Below, piece by piece: positions 23,401 through 34,779 of a DNA stretch of 64,000 nucleotides (positions are counted from its first letter, which is position 1; the number at the start of each line of letters is the position of its first letter). Made by a program: the position numbers and the translations under genes. Source of the DNA: Corydoras sp. C115 (lineage: Eukaryota; Chordata; Actinopteri; Siluriformes; Callichthyidae); contig JAFMOC010000092.1 of the NCBI GenBank assembly GCA_019802505.1, forward strand, positions 32,501-96,500. The letters run 5' to 3'. The notes under the pieces are model-generated. The model worked only from the letters and a program-made list of their open reading frames with translations, had not been told where the DNA came from and did no database searches.

Positions 23401-25900
23401 GGAGGAGATAGAGAATGGATCAAGAAGGGGGCAAGAACTTTTGCCCTTATACAGAATGTTTAACTAGAAATATCAGGGTAGGTAAAGTAAAGTGGATGGT
23501 ATGTAGTGGTGTATTAAAGCCTGGGTGGGGGGTCTTTGCAGGAATCCAGTGTTGTGGTTGAAGGGGATTCTGATGACTCTGCGTTAAAGAGGACAAAGAG
23601 AATGGCTCAGGTCGAGAGAAACACCTGCCAGCTCTTCATCCAGACGGACCACCTCTTCCACACATATTACAAATCAACAGAGGCTGTGATCGCTCAGGTA
23701 ACAGAACCGTCCCACAGTCCTGCTTTCCATTTATATACACGAGTACATTGTATGAGGGCGGCATGGTGGCTTAGTGGTTAGCACATTCTCCTCTCAGCGC
23801 TAGGGATTCCCGGTTTGAATCCCCATCTGGGTGGAGTTTCCATGTTCTCCCCGTGTCCGCGTGGGTTTCCTCCGGGTTCTCCGGTTTCCTCCCACAGTCC
23901 AAAAACATGGATCAAGTCAGTTGAGTTCTCCAAATTGCCCCATAGAGAGTGTGTTTGTGTGAGTGAGTGTGTGACCAGCAATGGATTGGCGCCCTGTCCT
24001 GGGTGTATCTGCCCAGCGCCCGAGATGTTCTCCCCTGGATGGGCATGGGGAACCATATATAATATAGGATAAAGCGGAAAATAATGAATGAATGGTACAT
24101 TGTATGGCGGTAAGAATTAAGAAAACCCACACAGTACATCTACAGACACTTTAATTACATTCCGTTTGCAGCTGAAACAACTTCTACTTAACTGAGAAAG
24201 CGTTTCATCAGGTTGAGGGTATTTTTCGCTCTAAATTGCCCCTGCCCAGCGATAAATTGACACCCTGTGCTGGTTGTATCTGCCTAGCTCCCAAACAGTT
24301 TTCCCATGAATGGGAATACTAGTAGAGGATTAAGAGGATGATGATGAGATGAGAGTGCCAGACTTTAAACTTAAACCACTCCCCCCAGTGGTTGCCATCA
24401 AAATTTCACTTGTACTGTACATGCGTGTATGTATATTGAAGGGAAAAATAATGAACATCATTTCACATTTAATATTTACAAGTAGTGAATGTAGATCAAA
24501 GCATTCATTCATTTATTTCAGGCATTAATATTGCTTAAGTTCTCATACTAGGCGGCACAGTGGCTTAGTGGTTGGTATGTTCTCCTCTCATCACTAGGGA
24601 TTCCCGGTTCGAATCCCCATCTGGGTGGAGTTTCCATGTTCTCCCCGTGTCCGCGTGGGTTTCCTCCGGGTTCTCCGGATTCCTCCCACAGTCCAAAAAC
24701 ATGGACCAAGTCAATTGAATGCACCAAATTGCCCCATATAGAGTGTGTCTGTGTGAGTGAGTGTGTACCCAGTGATAGATTGGCGCCCTGTCCTGGGTGT
24801 ATCTGCCCGGCGTCCGAGATGTTCTCCCCTGGATGGGCATGGGGAACCCCCCCGCGACCCTAATAGAGGATAAAGCAGAAGATAATGAATGAATGAATAA
24901 TAAATATTATTTCTTCACTTAGAACTGTTGGTGTGATCTCCTCCTTTTCAAACGAACGCGCGGGTAGATCTACCCACAATATGCCATTTCCCTTTCCATT
25001 TGGTCAATTTTTGGACGCTTTTATCCAAAGCGACTTACAAGGTGAACACAGGATTCATCACAACATCCCTGGAGCAATGAGGGTTAAGGGTCTTGCTCAA
25101 GGACCCACACTGGTAACTTCAGTTGACCTGGGATTTGAACCCACAACCTTCAGATTGATTGCCCAACGCCCTAACCACTGAACTACCACACCCACTTTGG
25201 TGACTCTGGTGGGCCACGAACCCACAAATGCAAAAATGCATATGTGTTTTGGTTATATCTCTCAGCCATAGTACTTATGTATATTGTAAGTAGCTGTATA
25301 TTGTATATGCATTATAGCGTGTTTGTTTGTAATGCAGTGATTATTCCCTCAGATCTCCAGCCATGTGAAGGCGATTGATGCGATTTATCAGGGAACAGAT
25401 TTCCTGGGAATCCGTAACATCAGCTTCATGGTAAAAAGAATCAGGGTGAGTTTGTCTTTTTTAAAACCACAGCCATACGTGTGCATTTTAGAATAAGTTT
25501 CGCCGGCGATCGTTAATGTTTCTCTGTGATATATTTTCTCCCATCAGATTAACACCACCGCTGATTCGCGGGACACGTCCAACCCGTTCCGTTTCGCCAA
25601 CATCGGCGTGGAGAAGTTCTTGGAGCTGAATTCTGAGCAGAATCACGATGATTATTGCCTGGCGTACGTCTTCACCGACAGGGATTTCGACGATGGGGTT
25701 CTGGGACTTGCGTGGGTGGGAGCACCTTCAGGTATGCACAAGAAAAGCATAGTTAATATACAATGTGGACAGATGTGTTTGAACACCTTACACTTACAGG
25801 AGCTTCGTAACACACTAAAGTCTAAAGGTGTTACTTCAGATTGTTGCTATAGTGGGTTTCCCTGATCAGCAGACGTTTTGTACAAGATTAGAAAGACTGA

Positions 25901-25977
<77 letters not shown>

Positions 25978-26370
25978 CACATTTCACATGTCTGTAATGT
26001 AGAGTCTGACACATATATATATATATATATATATATATTCATTCATTCATTATCTTCCGCTTTATCCTATATTAGGGTCGCGGGGGGGGGGTTCCCCATG
26101 CCCATCCAGGGGAGAACGTTTCGGGCGCTGGACAGATACACCCAGAACAGGGCGCTGGGCACAGACACGCACACAAACACACTCTATGGGGCAATTTGGA
26201 GAACTCAATTGACTTGATCCATGTTTTTGGACTGTGAGAGGAAACCGGAGAACCCGGAGGAAACCCACGCGGACACGGGGAGAACATGGAAACTCCACCC
26301 AGATGGGGATTTGAACCGGGAATCCCTAGCGCTGAGAGGAGAACATGCTAACCACTAAGCCACCGTTCCG

Positions 26371-26436
<66 letters not shown>

Positions 26437-26468
26437 TATAAATATAAATAATGTGTGTATATTCCCAC

Positions 26469-26559
<91 letters not shown>

Positions 26560-29500
26560 CTGTGTATGTATATTTACACACGTGTCCTAACACTTTTGTC
26601 CGTGTTCAGTATCTGCAGTGTTATCCATGTGTGTGTGTTGGTTTTGCAGGGAGTTCTGGTGGCATCTGTGAGAAAAGTAAACTGTATTCTGATGGGAAGA
26701 GGAAGTCCCTGAACACTGGGATCATAACCGTGCAGAACTATGCCTCCCACGTGCCTCCAAAAGTCTCACACATCACCTTCGCCCATGAAGTCGGACACAA
26801 TTTCGGCTCTCCAGTAAGTCACCGAGGATTAATAAGGATTCTTAATTTCTGCTCTCATTAATATTCACTAGCTTAGCAGCTGAAGGAAGGATTAATTAGG
26901 GAGGTAAAAATAGAGTACAGTACATAAGTTAAAATCTCAAGTGCATTTGGATGAGGATCATATCAAGGTCATGTTGATGCAGGTCATCATATTGAACTTT
27001 CTCACTGTGATTCCTCTTAGCACGACTCGGGCTCTGAATGCACCCCAGGAGAAGCCAAAAGCCAGGATAAGAAAGAGAAAGGGAACTACATCATGTATGC
27101 ACGGGCCACGTCGGGAGACAAGCTGAACAACAACAAGTTCTCATTGTGCAGTGTCCGGAACATCAGCCAAGTGCTGGAGAAGAAAAGGAGCAACTGCTTT
27201 GTGGGTAAGAATGTTTGGGTGGTGAGCCGTAAAGTGTTTACAGATATAGCAGGGGCCTCAAAGTCGTATATTTAGTAGAACGGATTAGTTCAATGACTTC
27301 GGATATCACCGGATTCATCCATCCATCCATCCATTATTCATTCATTCATTATCTTCCGCTTTATCCTATATTAGGGTCACGGGGGGGGGGGGTTCCCCAT
27401 GCCCATCCAGGGGAGAACGTTTCGAGCGCTGGGCAGATACACCCAGGACAGGGCGCCAATCTATCACTGGGCAAACACACATACACACTCTATATGGGGC
27501 AATTTGGAGAATTCAATTGACTTGATCCATGTTTTTACACTGTGGGAGGAAACTGGAGAACCCAGAGGAAACCCACACGGACACGGGGAGAACATGGAAA
27601 CTCCACCCAGATGGGGATTCGAACCGGGAATCCCTAGTGCTGAGAGGAGAACATGCTAATCACTAAACCACCGTGCCGCCCTCCATCCATTATCTTCCGC
27701 TTTATCCTCTATTAGGGTCGCGGGGTGGGGGGGTTCCTCATGCCCATCCAGTGGAGAACGTTTCGGGCGCTGGGCAGATACACCCAGGACAGGGCGCCAA
27801 TCTATCGCTGGGCACACACTCACTCACACAGACACACTCTATATGGGGCAATTTGGAGAACTCAATTGACTTGATTCATGTTTTTGAACTGTGGGAGGAA
27901 ACTGGAGAACCCGGAGGAAACCCACGCAGACACGGGGAGAACATGGAAACTCCACCCAGATGGGGATTCGAACCGGGAATCCCTAGTGCTGAGAGGAGAA
28001 CATGCTAACCACTACGCCACCGTGCCGCCCTTCACAAAACGTTCGTTTTGCTATCAGAGTTGTTTTGTGTACAGTAGGTTAGCTGTAAGTCAATGCGTCG
28101 TGCTGCTGCTGCCCGGTTCAGAAAGTTTTCTAAGTTTAATAAAGCTTTAATTAAAGCGGCGGCATAATAATGAGCCGTGTGATGCGTTACCGCCGCACAG
28201 AGCATCGGTTATGTGCTTAACAATGGGCTGTTTGTGATGCAGCAGATGGCATCTGTTCTTATGTCGGCTGGTGCGTGTGTGTGCATTACAGAGTCGGGGC
28301 AGCCGATCTGTGGAAACGGGTTGGTGGAACCGGGAGAGGAGTGCGACTGTGGCTACAGCGATCAGTGCAAAGACGCGTGCTGCCACGATGCCAACCAGGC
28401 GGATAACATCAAGTGCAAACTCAAACTTCACAAAGTCTGCAGGTAGACGTCTTACGGCATCCTCGTTCCAAAACATCACGTTCCATTTTGTCATTTAGCA
28501 GATTTACAAATGAGAACAATAGGGGTGTCTTCAACTAAGGATTTTCATAGTCGAATCTGATTCGTCAGATTTTCCCTATAGTCGACTGATCGTCGAATCA
28601 GTTAAAATTTCACCACAAGACAGCGCTATAAGCGTGGTTTTTAAAAAAGATATATATATTTTTTTTATATTTTACTTGTTTTTCTAGAGCACCGTAAATG
28701 GGATCCCCGTTATGGACTTTTTTCTGGACTGTTAAAGCGCACACATCATTTAAAAAAATATTAACAGAAATTAGGATGATTTTATTTGACAAAAGGCTAT
28801 ATATATAACGAAAACAAAGACATTTCATGTAAAAACTAATGCTTAGCAGCAGCCATGGGCGCCCCCATGTGGTCAAAATGGTACATTCGACTATGAGGTT
28901 CATAGTCGACTACGGTTCTCCGAATCGAATCGTCGAATCAGCGAATATTGCAGCTCACCCCTAGAGAACAACACGTCAGTTACACTGTAGTATAATTAAA
29001 TCTGATCAATATCCGAGCCATGTTGTTTTTTTTTTAATATTAAGTGTTTATGGAAGAGATGTGTTTTGAGATGTTTCTTGAAGATGCTTAATGATTCAGA
29101 CTTACGGACAGATTGGAACGATGGTTCCACCATTTAGCCGTGGTGAAGAGGGAGAATTAGCACCACGATGGGGTCGAAGCACCGGGCGACATTCATCACT
29201 AGAACGTAGTGAACGAGTCTAAGTGTATTTTAGAAAATATAGATTAAATGTAAGAGCGGCAGATCCAGAGATTGTCCTGTAGTATTTTAAGATTCATTCA
29301 TTCATTATCTCCCGCTTTATCCTCTATTAGGGTCTCGGTGGGGGGGGGTTCCCCATGCCCATCCAGGGGAGAGCGTTTCGGGCGCTGGGCAGATACACCC
29401 AGGACAGGCCGCCAATCTATCACTGGGCACACACTCACTCACACAGACACACACTATATGGGGCAATTTGGAGAATTCAATTGACTTGATCCATGTTTTT

Positions 29501-32500
29501 GGACTGTGGGAGGAAACCGGAGAACCCGGAGGAAACCCACGCAGACACGGGGAGAACATGGAAACTCCACCCAGATGGGGATTCGAACCGGGAATCCCTA
29601 GCGCTGAAAGGAGAACATGCTAATCACTAAGCCACCGGGCCGCCCCTTATTTTAAGATTGTATAGTATTTTAATTAAGATAAGATAACCCTTTATCGGTA
29701 CCACAGTTGAGGAAATTCACATTTCTCAGCAGCTGAAGTGACGGTTATTGGGAAAGTTATAGATCGATCTAATGTATCTGTCACAAGAAGTACTTAAAAA
29801 AAAGAAAAAGAATGTAATAGAAATAAAGATCAGTACATATAAAAATAAAATAAAATAGAATAAAAAAAGGGCGGCACGGTGGCTTAGTGTTAGCATGTTC
29901 TCCTCTCAGCACTAGGGATTCCTGGTTCGAATCCCCATCTGGGTGGAGTTTCCATGTTCTCCCCGTGTCCGCGTGGGTTTCCTCCGGGTTCTCCGGTTTC
30001 CTCCCACAGTCCAAAAACATGGATCAAGTCAATTGAATTCTCAAAATTGCCCCATGTAGAGTGTGTCTGTGTGTGTGAGTGTGTGCTCAGCGATAGTTTG
30101 GCGCCCTGTCCTGGGGATTGCCCAGCGCCCTGTCCCCTGGATGGGCATGGGGAACCCCACCGCGACTCTAATAGAGGATAAAGCGGGAGATAATGAATGA
30201 ATGAAAGAATAAAAAAAACTACTAACTTATGTACATGGCATATAATGCAGAGGGGAAGACAATATGAAAAACAGATTAAATAAAGTATAAAGTATTTCAC
30301 ATGTGATTAAATATTAAAATGTCTATCAAAACCTGTATTGCACATATATTTAATAATAATAGAATGTTTGTTGCAGGGCGGCACAGTGGTTTAGTGGTCA
30401 GCACGTTCTCCTCTCAGCACTAGGGATTCCCGGTTCGAATCCCTATCTGGGTGGAGTTTCCATGTTCTCCCCGTGTCTGTGTGTGGGTTTCCTCCGGGTT
30501 CTCCGGTTTCCTCCCACAGTCCAAAAACATGGATCAAGTCAATTGAATTCTCAAAATTGCCCCATATAGAGCGTGTCTTTGTGAGTGAGTGAGTGTGTGC
30601 CCAGCGATAGTTTGGCGCCCTGTCCTGGGTGTATCTGCCCGGCGACCGAAACGTTCTCCCCTGGATGGTCATGGGGAACCCCCCCGCAACCCTAATATAG
30701 GATAAAGCGGGAGATAATGAATGAATGAATGAATGAATGTTTATTGCACACATAATGCGTTAACACATTTCGGGTGACGCAGCCCGTCACTGAAGGTGCT
30801 GCCCAGTGCCGCTAGAGTCTCGTACATGGGGTGGGATTCATTGTCCCTCCAAATCATGGCTGTTTTTTGGCTAAATTATTATTATGGCCGTATGTGAGAT
30901 TTTGTAACGGTGGTACATCATTAGTTTGCCTCCGCTGTGTGTAGTCACTGTACAGCAGGTGTAGTTCACACTCTGCTGCTATTAATATTTTGTTCTGAAA
31001 ACACTCACTTGTCTTTTCAGCCCCAGCCAAGGCCCATGCTGCACCCCTGAGTGCACTTACAAGAGTCGCAATGATAAGTGCAGGGAGGAATCAGAGTGTG
31101 CTCATCAAGGCGTGTGCAACGGCGTGTCCTCGCACTGTCCCGCATCTGAGCCCAAAGCCAACTTCACCGCCTGCCACGGGGCAACTCAAGTCTGCCTTAA
31201 TGGGGTAAGATTATTATAATTATAATGATGAAGTCGGAGTTTGAATTCCAGGTTCCTTTATGTGCAGCGATCTCATGTCATGTGATTGTGATTCAGACCC
31301 TAATGTCCAACATCACTGTCTGACTTCAGCAATACCCTTCATTCATTCATTCATTCATTCATTCATTATCTTCCACTTTATCCTATATTAGGGTCATAGA
31401 GGGGGTTCCCCATGCCCATCCAGGGGAGAACGTTTCGGGCGCTGGGCAGATACACCCAGGACAGGGCGTCAACCCATCACTGGGCACACACTCACTCACA
31501 CAGACACACTCTATATGGGGAGAACTCAGTTGACTTGATCCATGTTTTTGGACTGTGGGAGGAAACCGGAGAACCCGGAGGAAACCCACGCGGACACGGG
31601 GAGAACATGGAAACTTCCACCCAGATGGGGATTCGAACCGTGAATCCCTATCGCTAAGAGGAGAACATGCCAACCACTAAGCCACCGTGCCGCCCTTCAG
31701 CAGCGATATCCTTCTGGTTAAATGGAAATCTCTCAAAGATGGAAAGATAAACGAAAGCGTGAATAGCAGTTGTAGCTGCAGACTGGAAGGGGGCGTGTCC
31801 TAATATTCTGTGTATCTTATATGGTGTAGAATCCTAATACGTTCCTAAAGCTCTTTGTTTTGACATGCATGCTCTCGCAGGGCTGTTCGGGCTCCATCTG
31901 TGAGAAATACGGGCTGGAGGTGTGCACCTGCGTTGTCGGGGAGGGGAAGGACGAGACTGAGCTCTGCCATGTTTGCTGCATGGAGAAAAGTCCGTTTATT
32001 TTCTTTAATGATCTTTTAAAATTCACGTCCAGTAGCAAATGCCATCACTCACTACATCCTGTCTGATCCTCCACAGTGAACCCCAGCACGTGTAGCAGTA
32101 CCGGCTCGGAGCGCCTGGCCCGATTCTTCAATAAGAAGGTGACCACACTGCAGGCCGGCTCCCCGTGCAATGACTTTAGAGGTTACTGCGATGTGTTCAT
32201 GAAGTGCAGGCTGGTGGACGCCGACGGACCTCTGGCTCGTCTGAAGAAAGCCATTTTCAACCGTGAGCTGTATGAGAACATCGCCGAGTGGATTGTGGTA
32301 CGGAATCAATATCATGCTTTTGAATCAGTGATTTTCTCAATTATTTTCTGTTAAGCCCCCCCCCTAGCAAGAAGAAAACATTTTGCGCACACACACACAC
32401 ACTCACCTCCCCCCCCCCCCCCCCCCCCGTACATGACAAAATGGGATGAAAAAGTATTTTTACGCACCCACTGTAGTATGATTTGTCTATCAATTTGTTA

Positions 32501-34744
32501 TAAGTACACCTCTTTTATAACGATGTATCCTTATTAACAATAAAGAAAACCAAAAAAAAAAAAAATATATAGATCGACTTAGAACATAGAATCATTTTAT
32601 TAACTTCGTTTTTTTAGTTTGTAACAGAAACGAATGAAATCCTTATTTAAACTGGAAACATTTTTAATCTGACTGGCATTTGATACTCCACCATTTAGCC
32701 GTGGTGAAGAGGGAGAATTAGCACCACGGTGGGGTTGAAGCACCGGGCGACATTCATCACTAGAACGTAGTGAACGAGTCTAAGTGTATTTTAGAAAATA
32801 TAGATTAAAGGTAAGAGGGGGCAGATCCAGAGATTGTCCTGTAGGCAGTGCATTTTACTGAATGTGAGCAGCTACAGTAGTATTTTAAGATTCATTCATT
32901 CATTCTCTCCCGCTTTATCCTCTATTAGGGTCGCGGTGGGGTTCCCCATGCCCATCCAGGGGAGAACGTCTCGGGCGCTGGGCAGATACACCCAGGACAG
33001 GGCGCCAATGGGCATGGGGAACCCCCCCCCCCCCCCCCCCCCCATCCAATATAATGGATGGATGGAAACTGCAACCCACCTCCTGCCATGAGTAAGGCTG
33101 AAAGGTTATTCATGGTGATAAAACACAAACAAATTGATGTTGCCTTCATCCAGCAGATGGCGCCACAAATCCTTTAAAACCTAGACTTTACATTACATTA
33201 CATTACATTTGGTCATTTATTGGACGCTTTTATCCAAAGCGACTTACAAGGTGAGCACAGGGTTCATCACAACATCCCTGGAGCAATGGGATTAAGGGTC
33301 TTGCTCAAGAACCCACATTGGTAACTTCAGTGGACCTGGGATTTGAACCCCCAACCTTCAGATTGATAACCCAACACCCTAACCACTGAGCTACAGCTCC
33401 CTCAATTTAAATAGGATTAAATTCAGTGCTGTATAAATAAGGACGTGTATAATATATTAATGCCCCATATTAGTATAACGTAAAGCAATGGGTATGTAAC
33501 TTGGCTGGTCCAAATAAAAAATATACCCTCGGGGGTTATGATTTTATGATTAGGGATTTTCCCAACCCTGTGGATTTATCTGTGTTTTATTTCCACCATT
33601 TATTTTGCTTTTGAAATCCTTCTTCGATCTGAAGTACCGAATATAAACAGAACTAATGTTGTGTCGAAAATAATATGTTGTGTCGAAAATAATGTTGTGT
33701 TGTACAAAATAATAGTGTTTTTTTTCATATTGTTGGATATGTGTTTGTAGTAGAAGGTGTTTTCTGTGTTCACAGGCGTACTGGTGGGCGGTGCTGCTGA
33801 TGGGAATAGCTCTGATCATGCTCATGGCGGGATTCATAAAGATCTGCAGTGTGCACACCCCCAGCAGTAACCCCAAACTACCCCCGCCTAAACCCCTACC
33901 AGGTGATTTATAATAAAACGGGTTTAAAATATAACAATATCAAATATTTATTATTTTGTAATGGTGGCACGGTGGTTTAGTGGTCAGCATGTTCTCCTCT
34001 CAGCGCTAGGGATTCCCGGTTCGAATCCCCATCTGGGTGGAGTTTCCATGTTCTCCCCGTGTCCGCGTGGGTTTCCTCCGCGTTCTCCGGTTTCCTCCCA
34101 CAGTCCAAAAACATGGATCAAGTTAACTGAGTTCTCCAAATTGCCCCATATAGAGTGTGTCTGTGTGAGTGAGTGTGTGCCCAGCGATGGATTGGCGTCC
34201 TGTCCTGGGTCTATCTGCCCAGCGCCCGAGACGTTCTCCCCTGGATGGGCATGGGGAACCCCCCCGCGACCCTAGTAGAGGATAAAGCGGGAGATAATGA
34301 ATGAATGAATTATTTGGTACATTTTGTATGTTGAATATATTGTACAGTACACCATCAAAAGTTTGGACACGCCCCCTTCCTGCTCCATCATTTATTTCCT
34401 CCACTTACCATTTAGATGGAGTTTGTAGTTCTACAATTACAGACTGTAGTCCATCTGTGTCCTTTGTTGTTGTTAGTCTCCTGTTGGTTCTCAGGAGCAT
34501 CACAGAACAGGTATCATTTGGGTGGTGGATTGTTTATTGTCAGTTCTGCAGTGACACTGATGTGATGAGGGGGGGTTTAGTGCAGCAGTGCTGCTGGAGC
34601 TTCATACACAGGGTACAGATGTGTACCGTATGTACAGTTGGACTATAGTCCAGGCTTTAGAGAGGACAAGAAGGATTAACATGGATGACGTTCCCTCGTC
34701 TCTTAGGCACTTTAAAGAGAAGACGAGCCCAACATGCAAATCAG

Positions 34745-34779
<35 letters not shown>

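Noticed and set aside
28147..28494. 115-codon minus-strand ORF
   Set aside because: Shadow of adam10 exon 11 on the opposite strand.
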